Positions 55,299 through 64,000 of a stretch of 64,000 nt of DNA are shown here, in pieces. Made by a program: the position numbers and the translations under genes. Origin of the DNA: Paraprevotella clara YIT 11840 (GTDB lineage: Bacteria; Bacteroidota; Bacteroidia; Bacteroidales; Bacteroidaceae); NCBI RefSeq assembly GCF_000233955.1, contig NZ_JH376628.1, positions 22,080 to 86,079 of the forward strand. The letters are read 5' to 3'. The notes beneath the pieces are model-generated. The model worked only from the letters and a program-made list of their open reading frames with translations, did no database searches and had not been told where the DNA came from. Numbering within the stretch: position 1 is the first letter of the stretch; the number at the start of each line of letters is the position of its first letter.

Positions 55299-58200
55299 CT
55301 GAAGATACGAAATCATCTGGCATGTTAGCATCTCCATCACCATAATAATAGAGGCGGAAATTGTCAAAGCAAGTCCAGTCGTTCGTAATCTTACCGGTTT
55401 TGCGTACGCCCAATACCGGTTCTTCACCCTCTTCTACACGGAAACTAAAGTTACCTTCATATTTTCCATCTTCAAAAGCAGCCTTTGCACCGGCAACATC
55501 ATTGACAATACAATGGTACAACAAATCTTGATACTCGTTCGTGAACAAAGAATCCGGCAATACTTTATCGCCACTCGTATACTTATATTCCTGAACATTG
55601 TCAAAAATAGAAGCCAACTTATTGTTCCACTTAGACTCTTTTCCTTCCAAATATACCTCTGCGTTCAACACTTCCTCTGTGCTGTCGCGGCGGGTCAAAG
55701 CTGCAGGAGTGATATCCCCTCCGCGATAGAAGCCATTGTAAACCAAACGGTAGTAACCAGCCGGCATATTGTAGAGTTTCTGATGAATTTCACAACTATC
55801 ATTAAAGATTTCATAATTCAATCCACCCGTAGCTGTACCACCGGTAGTCGTCCAACCATCTGCAGATGAAGCGTCTTTCCATTCAGCCGTAGTTGCATCA
55901 TAAGTCCGTTTTTGGAAGCTCGGATTGATAATTAAGCCTGTAACATCCAACTTATCCTCCTTGCTGGCCGAAGCATAATCATAGTTACCACTCATCATCT
56001 TAGTGTAAGCCTTGTCAAGCTTGACATTATAGCCGTCGATTTCTTCCATGGAAGCAAAGATACCGTCACTGTTTATCTTTTCGTCTATTTCCAATACTAC
56101 CTCATCAAGTTCTTCAAAACCCTCCGTATTGGCGTAGTCTTCATAACTACCTTCTCCCGTAGAACCCAACTTATCCGCATGATTGTCTTTTTTCGTTTCC
56201 AATGCGGTAGCTGCATCGATAGCTTCCTGGCCAAATTCCATGGCCTCCGTCAAAGCATCGAAATGCTCTTTATAAGTTTCCGGAGTCAGGTTGTCTGCCA
56301 CAGCCACAGCCTCCTCAATAGCCTTGTTCAGCCCATCCTTGGCATCCTGAGTAGTTAATGATTCTGCTGCCAACATATCTTTTGCAGCCTGAATCTGTAC
56401 ATCCAAAGCAGACTTGGCTCCCGACATATCATCAGCGCCTAAATAAGTAACCTGGAAATTATCGAAGACTGCCCATGCGGCATTCCATGTCACACCAGAC
56501 ATCTTTATCCCCACACGAAGTATTCCGTCTTCACCCACATAGCAAGACAAAGTACTAAGATAATTTTCCGGATTTGCCTCAAAAACAGCCTGTGCAGATG
56601 CTTTTCCATGACATACATACTTGCCGGACAGACTCGCATCCCACGTAATTTCGTCCATATCGTCTGTCAACTTTTCATCCTGCGGGAAATCCATCACATG
56701 ATGAAGGGGCGTTGAAGCATCATTTCCGAACAAAGAGGCTAAAATCTTATTGGTCTCATCACCTTCTTGTCCCCAGCCTTCCTGCCATTTATTGTCGTTC
56801 TGTGAACTCGGAGAATAGAAACCTTGCATCGTTACTTGATAAGAACCTTCCGGCAGACCTGTCAACTCTTGGGTAACATTCCATTCACGACCATTCCAAA
56901 CCTCAGATACATTGGTATTATCGTTCTTGAAGTCGCCATTACCATTTTTCGTGAATGTCCATCCGTCATTGCTTTTCGTAAAGCTCGGATTCGTCATCAG
57001 CCCTGTCACATTATCCGTCTGCCCGTCAGTCAAAGCAGCCACAACACCGGCTTTCAGAAGACGATCGGCACGCGGCTGGATACTATCAAGTTCATTCGGG
57101 TTAAATGTACCGCCATCTCGTGCTTCCTCCAATTCACCCAAATAATCTTCATAATCGTCGAACACCACACCTTCCTTCGTATAGATAGAATTCTCCAGTT
57201 CTGTATCCAACTCATTGATCTTAGCATCCAGATTCTCATAAGCCTTCACATCCAAAACCAAACTATCCATACGAAGTAGCAAAGAATTGGCTATAGATTG
57301 TAAAGAATCGTCAGTCACTTCATTATTGGTAACTGCTTCTTTAGCCAAAGCAATCATTTCTTCATATTTCTTGTCGCCTTCCTTGCTATGCTTCTTACCG
57401 GCTATATCGTTTGCATATTGTTGTTCAGCCTCCGTAATATTCTGGTTCAACGCATCACGCATCGTAATAGCACCCGCTTTACCCATATATTGCAAAGTGA
57501 AATAACCTACGGCAGACCAACCGTCCTTACTGCCTTCGGAACGCATGCCGACAGTAGCCGTACCGCCGATTACAGAAAAGTCCACCGTGTAAGGCGCTGC
57601 ATAAGAAGAACCGTCCGGTGAAGGCGTATCAGCTTCTTTCTTACTCTCGCCCGCTACCGTCTTAGCATACAAGAAAAGACCTTTTGGACCGCCGTTCTCA
57701 GCCGTCTGCTGCGTCATGATATAAGCCTTCAAACGGTATTTTCCATCAGGCAATTCGCTCAAAGACTGTTCAATGTAATAATCTCCCGTAGGAGGAGTTG
57801 CCACCCATCTTTCAAAGAATGTACGGAAATCAAAACCGTCAGACGTACCGATTTCGCCTTCTTTCTTTGTTACGATACCGAAATTATTATTGTTGTTAGC
57901 GCGCCAAGAAGTCCATCCGTCTGCACTTTCGAACGAAGCATTCTTAATCATAGCTGTCAAATCGGCGGGAGATGTTTCGGAAGCAGAACTGTATTTAAAT
58001 TCCAACACAGCATCTTTCAGTTCTTCAGCCGCATCTTCTATTTGTTCCACCGTAGCCTTGTCACTCTCATACAACTCCTTGTACTTCGCATAATTCGTAT
58101 AGCCGGCCTCATCGGCAGCTTCCAATTGCGGCTTCAACACATTCTTTTTAGCCGTATATACTTCGTACACTTCCGGCTCTACGAACTTCCAATCGAACTC

Positions 58201-58815
58201 AGCTTTTTCATAACCGGCTGTTCCGGGCTGGATCAAAGGATTGATAACTTCATTCCACCCTCCATCTGTATTAGGATTTACTCCAATCCACGTATTTTTA
58301 TAAGCAGCATTGTTGGTTTTGTTGGTACCGTAAAGAGGATCATCCACATTCACCCGAATACGATAAAGACCATTATCCTGTGGCACGATATCCCACAAGA
58401 TATGTCCTTGCTTGCTGTGATCCACGTAACATTTTATACCGGGATCCAAAAACACTTCATGGAAACCACCGTTACTCGGTGCGTTCATCAAAGACAAACG
58501 ATAGGATTTGGCTGCCGAATAATCGTTGGCATCTTGCGGATGGGTAATCAACTCATAATCGGGTCCATAACTCAACGTCACTTCCTGCCCCGTATTCGAA
58601 ACAATAAAGGTGGTGTTATAATCCGCTCCATTGGACATGAACTTTTCACTGGCCACATGATAGACGTAATACACAAGCCTTTGTCCGCCCTTGATTCCAT
58701 CCAAATCCGGTTTTACGAACGTCAGTTCCGGATCAGCCCAATCGGCCGCCCATAAAGGTAATGTAGACGACGTAGCGCCACACAAAGCCACCAAGGCAAG
58801 TAATCTGTTTTTCAT
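55138..58815 (-). CDS. Large secreted multidomain protein, paralog 1
   Basis: 1,225 residues with signal peptide (ALVALCGATSSTLPLWAA). Built from repeating units: lectin/CBM-like jelly rolls starting 'T-x-M/L-I-x-N-P/A-S-F' and including 'LPxGxYRLxxxGFYR' and 'DNFxLxYxG', at about 285-455, 600-800 and 990-1185, separated by helical FIVAR-like spacers rich in Ala/Glu. The last 45 residues (SSAWYTINGVRVAEPKQRGI ... VMVR) are a sorting-type tail shared with paralog 2. Likely cell-surface carbohydrate-binding; no catalytic domain was seen. Confidence 0.75.
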   Translation of the reverse strand: MKNRLLALVALCGATSSTLPLWAADWADPELTFVKPDLDGIKGGQRLVYYVYHVASEKFMSNGADYNTTFIVSNTGQEVTLSYGPDYELITHPQDANDYSAAKSYRLSLMNAPSNGGFHEVFLDPGIKCYVDHSKQGHILWDIVPQDNGLYRIRVNVDDPLYGTNKTNNAAYKNTWIGVNPNTDGGWNEVINPLIQPGTAGYEKAEFDWKFVEPEVYEVYTAKKNVLKPQLEAADEAGYTNYAKYKELYESDKATVEQIEDAAEELKDAVLEFKYSSASETSPADLTAMIKNASFESADGWTSWRANNNNNFGIVTKKEGEIGTSDGFDFRTFFERWVATPPTGDYYIEQSLSELPDGKYRLKAYIMTQQTAENGGPKGLFLYAKTVAGESKKEADTPSPDGSSYAAPYTVDFSVIGGTATVGMRSEGSKDGWSAVGYFTLQYMGKAGAITMRDALNQNITEAEQQYANDIAGKKHSKEGDKKYEEMIALAKEAVTNNEVTDDSLQSIANSLLLRMDSLVLDVKAYENLDAKINELDTELENSIYTKEGVVFDDYEDYLGELEEARDGGTFNPNELDSIQPRADRLLKAGVVAALTDGQTDNVTGLMTNPSFTKSNDGWTFTKNGNGDFKNDNTNVSEVWNGREWNVTQELTGLPEGSYQVTMQGFYSPSSQNDNKWQEGWGQEGDETNKILASLFGNDASTPLHHVMDFPQDEKLTDDMDEITWDASLSGKYVCHGKASAQAVFEANPENYLSTLSCYVGEDGILRVGIKMSGVTWNAAWAVFDNFQVTYLGADDMSGAKSALDVQIQAAKDMLAAESLTTQDAKDGLNKAIEEAVAVADNLTPETYKEHFDALTEAMEFGQEAIDAATALETKKDNHADKLGSTGEGSYEDYANTEGFEELDEVVLEIDEKINSDGIFASMEEIDGYNVKLDKAYTKMMSGNYDYASASKEDKLDVTGLIINPSFQKRTYDATTAEWKDASSADGWTTTGGTATGGLNYEIFNDSCEIHQKLYNMPAGYYRLVYNGFYRGGDITPAALTRRDSTEEVLNAEVYLEGKESKWNNKLASIFDNVQEYKYTSGDKVLPDSLFTNEYQDLLYHCIVNDVAGAKAAFEDGKYEGNFSFRVEEGEEPVLGVRKTGKITNDWTCFDNFRLYYYGDGDANMPDDFVSSVEEAVADGKATVVSSAWYTINGVRVAEPKQRGIYIRQDKMSDGTTQSVKVMVR

Positions 58816-58877
58816 CTTCTTACAGAAATTAAGTTAATACTAATATTTTGCTTTTTAATAGGATTTCTTATAAGGGG

Positions 58878-58885
58878 CAAATTTA
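58878..58885 (-). promoter_or_regulatory. -7 box of paralog 1
   Basis: Minus strand TAAATTTG (58878-58885), about 60 bases before the ATG. The leader resembles that of paralog 2, which has TACCTTTA at the corresponding place (62765-62772). Confidence 0.5.
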
Positions 58886-58970
58886 CAATAAATACTCAAT
58901 CTAAAAAATAATCCGGATGAAAAAAAGAAGATAAGCCTCTATTTTTAACACAAACACGGCAAATAGAGAA

Positions 58971-59208
58971 GGGAGAACGAAATCACTTCGTCCTCCCCTC
59001 CAATCTAATCTATGAACCTATTTTTATTGATATATCATAACGGTGGTTCAACGCACCATTACTTTCACGGATTGGGTCGTGCCATCGCTCATCTTATCCT
59101 GACGGATATAAATGCCACGCTGCTTCGGTTCGGCCACACGCACACCGTTGATAGTGTACCATGCAGAACTTACCACCATAGCCTTACCGTCGGCAACTGC
59201 ATCTTCTA
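58971..59208. repeat. 3'-end repeat, copy 2
   Basis: Second copy of the 55061-55298 repeat, including hairpin 58969-58999 and the end of paralog 2. The bases between stop codon and hairpin are identical to copy 1, closer than the genes' own bodies. Confidence 0.85.
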
Positions 59209-62200
59209 CGCCATTTGGAATATCATCGGGACGGTTGGCTTCACCGGCACCTAAATAATAAAGATGGAAATTATCAAAGCATGTCCAGTCATTAGTAATG
59301 ACCTCGTCCTTCTCAACCCCAATGGTCACACCTTCGCCATCTTCCTTCACCTCGAAGCTGAATGCCCCTTCGTAAGCATTGTCCTCGAAAGCCTTGCGGG
59401 CACCCACCCTGCCATTTACGACGGTATGGTACATCATATCCGGCATGTCCGGGAACAAAGAGTCTGCCAAAACAATATCACCGCTGTCATAGCTATAAAG
59501 CGTCACATTATCAAAGATGGAAGCCAATGGAACGGACAACTTTTCGGAAGCCGTTTCAACGTAAACCTTTGTATTCAGCACCTCTTCCGTGCTGTCGCGA
59601 CGCGTCAAAGCGGCAGGCACGGCATCCCCACCACGGTAGAAGCCATTGTAGGTAAGACGATAATATCCTTTGGGCAAAGCATATACGGTCTGGTAAAGTT
59701 TGACATCACCAATATTGTACATCTCGTAAACCAAATCACTAGCCTTCAAATTGCCATCCACCTTATTGCATTCCCATCCGGCTCCGGAGCTTACTTTCTC
59801 CTGCGTATCGGCATCCATTTCCTCAAAGCTCGGATTGGTTATCATGCCCGTAACATCAACCGGGGTATCTTTTGAAGCCCCATTGAAATCCACTTGCGTG
59901 GCCACCATCTTGCAATAAGCCTCGTTCATACGCTGCATGAAACTTTCAATCTGAGCCAAATCGACAAGCGAACGTTCGTCGATGGCCAACAAGACTTCAT
60001 CCGACACAAGTTCCAACAAAACATCATATTCGTCCGTACCGATGTATTTATCATATCCCTCAGCACCCTCTGTGCCATTGAACTTGTTATCATGGGCTGT
60101 AGCCACGGCCTCCAATTTGGTTGCCGCCGCACGTGATTGGGTCTCAAGGTCGATAGCTGCATTCAACGCTTCCGCATTAACGGCATACGATTCCTGAGTC
60201 AATTCCGTCTCCAAAGCCGCAGTAGCATCGGTAATGGCTTTCTGCAAGGCATCTTTCGCCGCCTGGGTAGTAAGCGTTTCCTTATCATCAAACAGCACTT
60301 TTGCATCGGCTATCCGGGCCTCCAACGCTGAAACCGCTCCGGTCATATCCTCCGCACCCAAATATTTCAACCTGAAATTGTCATACGTAGTCCAATCCCC
60401 CGCAAGTCCCGAATCCTCGGTCATCCGCACGCCCACGCGCAATTTGCCGTCAGCCTTCACATAACAAACGAATTTGTTCTCGAAATGACCTTCTTCAAAA
60501 GCCTTATGCGTTCCCGTCAAAGCATCCAAGGCATACTTGCCATTCCTCAGTTCGTCATTCGGCAATGACAATTGTACATCTTTGCCCCAACCTTCTGCCT
60601 GCATCGGTTCGTCAAACACCTCATCGTAACAATGATGGAGCTTTACGGAACCGTCGTTACCGTAAGCATACGCAGTAACCTGCGCCTCCTTGGCCTCCGT
60701 ACCCCAAGCTGCCTGGCAAGCATCATGCCACGTAGGCCGTTGGAATCCTTGTACAGAGACTTCATAAGATCCTTCGGGCAAGCCCTCTATTTCCTGGTAG
60801 ACATCAAACGTCTGTTTATCATACATCTCACCCGTTTCCACGCCTTGCCCGGAACCACCCTGCCATCCGTTGGCATTGTTGGTGAAGTTCGCATTGACCA
60901 ATAAGGGCGTAAAGTCCTCGATTTCTCCTCTTAAAGCGGCAGCCCTGAAGTCCTCCATGTAATAGCGATCCATACGAGGTTGGACGCTGTCTATCAAAGC
61001 CGGATCGAAACTGCAATTCCCCTGCTCCACCTTAAGCGTATTGTCGATATAATCCTCCAAGGTAGGCCACTCCGCATCTTCATAGGGAGGTGCCCAATAT
61101 TTAGTTTCAGCCTCAGTAAGCAACTGAGCCAGTTTTTCATACGCAGCCACGTCTTTGGCCATTTCGTCCATCTGCTTCTGCAAAGTCTCAATCAAAGCCG
61201 ACACGGTCTCAATATCCACGCTCGCGTCCGCAGCCACTTCCTTGGCATGCTGGATAAGCGTCAAATAACTGTCCTCTCCTTTTTTGCTCATTTTTTTGTT
61301 GGCTTCCTTGTATGCCCCGTAAGTCTTTTCAGCATCTCCGATATGCTCTTTCAGATAATCCTGCATGGTCATGGCACCTGTCTTTCCCAAATACTCCAAT
61401 TTGAAATTGTCCACGCCCGTCCACTCTGAATTAGGGTTTTCCACTTTTAAGCCCACCGTAGCGGAACCGCCTATGACAGAAAACTCGAGCGTGTAGGGTG
61501 CAGCATATCCCCCTCCGTCGGGCGACGGCACGGTGGCCTGCAATTTCACCTCGCCTCCCTTCGACTTGGCATAGAGGTAGCGTCCTTTCGGGCCTCCGTT
61601 TTCCTCCTTCACATTCGTCAGGATATACGCACTCAACCGATAACGCCCATCCGGGATATCATTGATTTCTTGCGTAATAGACCAACTCGTTTGCGGATTG
61701 GTGGCCGTCCAACGCTCAAAGAAACCTTTGAACTCTGTTCCGTCGGAAGTAGTTTGAGAAGAAGACTGTACCCCAAAATTATCTTGCCCACTGATGGCAT
61801 CGCGTTGCAAAGTCCATCCATTTTCCCCATTGTCGAAAGCAGGATTCTCTATCACGTCGGTCACATCAGCCGGATGTTCTTCCGAAGCCCCCGAAAACTT
61901 AAAGTCGAACACAGCCTTTTTCAATCCTGCCGAAGCCGCTTCTACTTTCTCCAAAGTGGCAGCTGCATCCTGATATACTTTGTCATATTCGCCATACTCC
62001 GTATATCCGGCCTCATCGGCACTCTCCAACCACTTTTTCAGCACACGCTTTGCCAAGAGGACTTCGTAAGCCTCCGGAGTCACAAACCTCCAATCCAACT
62101 GGGCTTTTTCATTTCCGGCTGTTTCCGGATTGATAAAGGCGTCCACTCCGGTACGGGTCTCATCTACTAAACCTACATATTCTGCCGCATGCTCGGAATT

Positions 62201-62701
62201 CAATCCGTAAGTCGGGTCGTTATCACTTATCTTAATCCGATAATTTCCATCACCCACCGGACGAATCTCCCACAACATATGTCCCTGTTTGTTATGGTCT
62301 ACGCAAAACGCATTGTCCGTCGGGCTATAATAAAGTTCGTGGCGACCGGTATTACTTTTCCCGTCCCACATGGTGAAACGCCACCCCTTGGCTTTAGAAT
62401 ACTCCTTGTCAGTTTCGGGGCGGTTACTCAATTCATAATCGGTATCATAGGTCAAATCCAGCTGCTTTCCCTCGTCAGCCACAATCACTTCTGTCCCCCA
62501 ATTATGATTATAATCACCACACGTTATAAACTTCTGGGTAACCACATGGTAAATATAATACATGCCCCCTCCGGTTCCGTCTGTAGCCAAATTAGGTTCT
62601 ACAAAATTCGGAATAGGATTTTCCCACTCTGCTGCCCACAAAGGCAAAGCAGACGAAGTTGCACCACAGAGTGCCATCACTGCAAGTAAACTGTTTTTCA
62701 T
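59048..62701 (-). CDS. Large secreted multidomain protein, paralog 2
   Basis: 1,217 residues with the same plan as paralog 1: signal peptide (GATSSALPLWAA), N-terminal region with YYIYHVVTQKFI, jelly-roll units (VIENPAFDNGENGWTL; LPEGSYEVSVQGFQR; DNFRLKYLG; LPKGYYRLTYNGFYRGGD) with helical Ala/Glu spacers, and a C-terminal tail identical to paralog 1 from SSAWYTINGVRV on. Bodies differ at many places; tails do not. Probable surface-exposed binding protein. Confidence 0.75.
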   Translation of the reverse strand: MKNSLLAVMALCGATSSALPLWAAEWENPIPNFVEPNLATDGTGGGMYYIYHVVTQKFITCGDYNHNWGTEVIVADEGKQLDLTYDTDYELSNRPETDKEYSKAKGWRFTMWDGKSNTGRHELYYSPTDNAFCVDHNKQGHMLWEIRPVGDGNYRIKISDNDPTYGLNSEHAAEYVGLVDETRTGVDAFINPETAGNEKAQLDWRFVTPEAYEVLLAKRVLKKWLESADEAGYTEYGEYDKVYQDAAATLEKVEAASAGLKKAVFDFKFSGASEEHPADVTDVIENPAFDNGENGWTLQRDAISGQDNFGVQSSSQTTSDGTEFKGFFERWTATNPQTSWSITQEINDIPDGRYRLSAYILTNVKEENGGPKGRYLYAKSKGGEVKLQATVPSPDGGGYAAPYTLEFSVIGGSATVGLKVENPNSEWTGVDNFKLEYLGKTGAMTMQDYLKEHIGDAEKTYGAYKEANKKMSKKGEDSYLTLIQHAKEVAADASVDIETVSALIETLQKQMDEMAKDVAAYEKLAQLLTEAETKYWAPPYEDAEWPTLEDYIDNTLKVEQGNCSFDPALIDSVQPRMDRYYMEDFRAAALRGEIEDFTPLLVNANFTNNANGWQGGSGQGVETGEMYDKQTFDVYQEIEGLPEGSYEVSVQGFQRPTWHDACQAAWGTEAKEAQVTAYAYGNDGSVKLHHCYDEVFDEPMQAEGWGKDVQLSLPNDELRNGKYALDALTGTHKAFEEGHFENKFVCYVKADGKLRVGVRMTEDSGLAGDWTTYDNFRLKYLGAEDMTGAVSALEARIADAKVLFDDKETLTTQAAKDALQKAITDATAALETELTQESYAVNAEALNAAIDLETQSRAAATKLEAVATAHDNKFNGTEGAEGYDKYIGTDEYDVLLELVSDEVLLAIDERSLVDLAQIESFMQRMNEAYCKMVATQVDFNGASKDTPVDVTGMITNPSFEEMDADTQEKVSSGAGWECNKVDGNLKASDLVYEMYNIGDVKLYQTVYALPKGYYRLTYNGFYRGGDAVPAALTRRDSTEEVLNTKVYVETASEKLSVPLASIFDNVTLYSYDSGDIVLADSLFPDMPDMMYHTVVNGRVGARKAFEDNAYEGAFSFEVKEDGEGVTIGVEKDEVITNDWTCFDNFHLYYLGAGEANRPDDIPNGVEDAVADGKAMVVSSAWYTINGVRVAEPKQRGIYIRQDKMSDGTTQSVKVMVR

Positions 62702-62917
62702 GTTCCTTGAAAATTAAGTTAATACTAATATAATGTTTCGCTTTTAATAGGATTTTTATGGGCGTAAAGGTACAATAAGTATTCAATAAAAAGAATAATC
62801 CGAAAGAAAAAAATCAAAATCAGCCGTTTTTTTAACGCAAACAAGCTATTCTTTACCCCAATGGCAAGCCTTTCTGCTTGACAAAACATCCATAAAATAT
62901 AAGGGAAGACGCTTGCA

Positions 62918-62943
62918 AGTACGAGAATAAGTACTTATCTTTA
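62918..62943 (+). promoter_or_regulatory. Putative YefM operator and -7 box
   Basis: AAGTAC at 62918-62923 and again inside the 12-base palindrome ATAAGTACTTAT (62927-62938), 12 bases apart, overlapping the -7-like TATCTTTA (62936-62943). Fits antitoxin-mediated autorepression. Confidence 0.55.
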
Positions 62944-62967
62944 TGCAAACGATAAAAACATAAGGTT

Positions 62968-63228
62968 ATGAGGACTGCAAATTATTCTGAACTGAGAAAC
63001 AAGCTGAAACATTACCTTGACGGGGTAATCAATGACAGCGAGCCGCTGTTGGTACACCGTCCGGGCAATGAGAGCGTGGTTGTCATGTCTTTGGACGAAT
63101 ACAACTCCATCAAAGAGACTGAATATATCATGAAATCTCCGGCCATGATGGACGCCATCAGGAAAGGAGCGGAAGAAATCAAAGAAGGTAAAGGGACGGC
63201 CGTAAATATTGATGAATTATGGAAATAA
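62968..63228 (+). CDS. yefM: YefM/Phd-type antitoxin
   Basis: 86 residues: MRTANYSELRNKLKHYLDGV (DNA-binding N-terminus), LVHRPGNESVVVMSLDEYNS, and a flexible C-terminus that would wrap the toxin. Overlaps yoeB by 10 bases. Represses its own promoter and neutralises YoeB. Confidence 0.9.
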   Translation: MRTANYSELRNKLKHYLDGVINDSEPLLVHRPGNESVVVMSLDEYNSIKETEYIMKSPAMMDAIRKGAEEIKEGKGTAVNIDELWK

Positions 63229-63491
63229 TTTTTCTGGGACAAGCGGAAAAAGACAGGGAATATTGGAAGAAGTCCGGGAACAAAGCCATAATGAACAAAA
63301 TAACCGCTTTACTTAAAGACATTGCCGAACATCCATACACCGGCATAGGCAAACCTGAACCATTAAAATATGAATTGGCCGGATACTGGTCGCGCCGCAT
63401 CAATTCGGAGCACCGTATCGTTTATTCGGTCGACGAAGAGGTGGTGAGGGTGTATGTGCTTTCCATAAGATACTATTACGCCGGGAAATAG
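63219..63491 (+). CDS. yoeB: YoeB-type toxin
   Basis: 90 residues: IIFLGQAEKDREYWKKSGN, LLKDIAEHPYTGIGKPEPLK, YWSRRINSEHRIVYSV, and RVYVLSIRYYYAGK. Catalytic Glu, Arg and His of the YoeB ribosome-dependent RNase are present (E-x-L-K, R-R-I, E-H-R). Length normal. Intact pair. Confidence 0.9.
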   Translation: MEIIFLGQAEKDREYWKKSGNKAIMNKITALLKDIAEHPYTGIGKPEPLKYELAGYWSRRINSEHRIVYSVDEEVVRVYVLSIRYYYAGK

Positions 63492-63544
63492 GGAGCCGCG
63501 CCCGGCGGACAGTCCCCTTTCTTTACTGAAAGCGACAAAAAAAG

Positions 63545-63632
63545 TCTGCGCCAAATGATTTTCCGTTCTCAGCCAAACGATTTTTCATCTTCAGTTGAAT
63601 GATTTTCTATCCTCTGCCAAATGATTTATGCT
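63545..63632. repeat. Four 22-base tandem repeats
   Basis: Degenerate copies at 63545, 63567, 63589 and 63611, exactly 22 bases each; core GCCAAATGATTTT. First copy starts TCTGCGCCAAA, as in the hairpin arm at 51486. Too few and too degenerate for a CRISPR, no spacers. Confidence 0.7.
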
Positions 63633-63920
63633 GATGGCAGGAGTCCACTCTCAGCCCATGGATTCCAGATGAGAAAGGAACACGCTTTTCACCTTGCGCT
63701 TTTTCCACGCCCTACAAGGAGAAAAAAGAGAAATGGGTTCGCATCCTTCATACACGCTGCAAAACAGACACTTACGGTGAAAGGACATCCCAAAAGCCTT
63801 CACCATAGGTCCACTACAGAAGAGCCTGCTTTCACCATAATATATTGTCTCACATAATATTACGGTGAAGGATGACATTCATTCATCACAAAACGGCTAC
63901 CGCTGCCGATAGATACGGAA
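63633..63920. other. Intergenic region with TTCACC inverted repeat
   Basis: No gene seen. It holds a nearly palindromic hairpin with TTCACCATAATATA and TAATATTACGGTGAA as arms (about 63833-63872) and a separate TTACGGTGAAAGGA about 90 bases before. Possibly terminator or regulatory. Confidence 0.4.
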
Positions 63921-64000
63921 AAGGGAGGACGAAATCACTTCGTCCTCCCTTCCAATCTAATCTATGAACCTATTTTTATTGATATATCATAACGGTGGTT
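63921..64000. repeat. 3'-end repeat, copy 3, running off the edge
   Basis: Perfect hairpin (63921-63933 / 63939-63951), then the same spacer as copies 1 and 2. By alignment base 64000 is the first base of the stop codon of a third minus-strand paralog, so that gene should begin just past the window. Confidence 0.8.

Noticed and set aside
63545..63632. CRISPR array
   Set aside because: Repeats are directly adjacent (22-base period without spacers), degenerate, and only four.
1..64000. tRNA or rRNA genes, integrase or attachment sites
   Set aside because: None was recognised by eye on either strand; the island therefore has no visible integrase-based boundary in this window.

Overview
The window comes from a gut-type member of the Bacteroidales. 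The evidence is: promoters of the Bacteroidetes form (-7 box TAnnTTTG, sometimes with TTTG about 20 bases upstream), an fkp fucokinase/GDP-fucose pyrophosphorylase, DUF5686, DUF4248, 'smalltalk' and DUF6359 proteins, and Bacteroidales-type C-terminal tails on large secreted proteins. Genus cannot be fixed from the sequence alone.

The window has two halves of different character. Bases 1 to about 26.7 kb are visibly AT-rich and accessory: a defence and toxin island. From the left edge it holds (a) an inverted pair of metallophosphoesterase loci (1-551 and 8324-9847) flanking a five-gene minus-strand operon (983-7257). That operon encodes a DUF4143-type ATPase, an acidic protein, a zinc-ribbon protein and two further proteins; the last three each carry an R-x4-H (HEPN-like) motif near the C-terminus. 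It is the best candidate here for an undescribed system. Then come (b) a Wadjet jetA remnant and a broken XRE regulator; (c) an AbiL-like ATPase/RloB pair; (d) a three-gene HTH-DUF3791 / DUF3990 / DUF3791 toxin-antitoxin operon; (e) a collapsed P-loop ATPase next to an ATPase-TOPRIM (OLD-like) gene; (f) a nucleotidyltransferase and a small-molecule kinase, both frameshifted; (g) a four-gene minus operon (sugar O-acetyltransferase, HAD hydrolase, Cys-rich protein, YdeI-like); and (h) two AraC regulators and a CAT-like acetyltransferase. Many genes here are broken, mostly by one-base indels in homopolymers.

An IS21-family element (26756-29297) sits exactly at the boundary. It shows no target duplication, and its right end cuts directly into an RND efflux gene that has lost its first quarter or so. 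To the right, DNA is more GC-rich with housekeeping or long-resident genes: RND pump with its two-component system, a PAP2 phosphatase with a barrel-like C-terminus, an AraC/CMD-cupin pair, a sodium-solute symporter, a PurF-like protein lacking the catalytic cysteine, a DUF5686 outer-membrane protein, a secreted protein with a DUF6359 lipoprotein, rfbC-rfbB (dTDP-sugar), and a polysaccharide block (manA, a Wza-like export lipoprotein, gmd, fcl, fkp) that supplies GDP-mannose-derived GDP-fucose by both the de novo and salvage routes.

The right end has the DUF4248 / HU-like / P5-like / smalltalk cassette, then two tandem paralogous secreted proteins of about 1,220 residues whose 3' ends are nearly identical. 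A yefM-yoeB toxin-antitoxin pair follows. A third copy of the paralogs' terminator and 3' flank reaches the window edge, implying a third paralog just outside.
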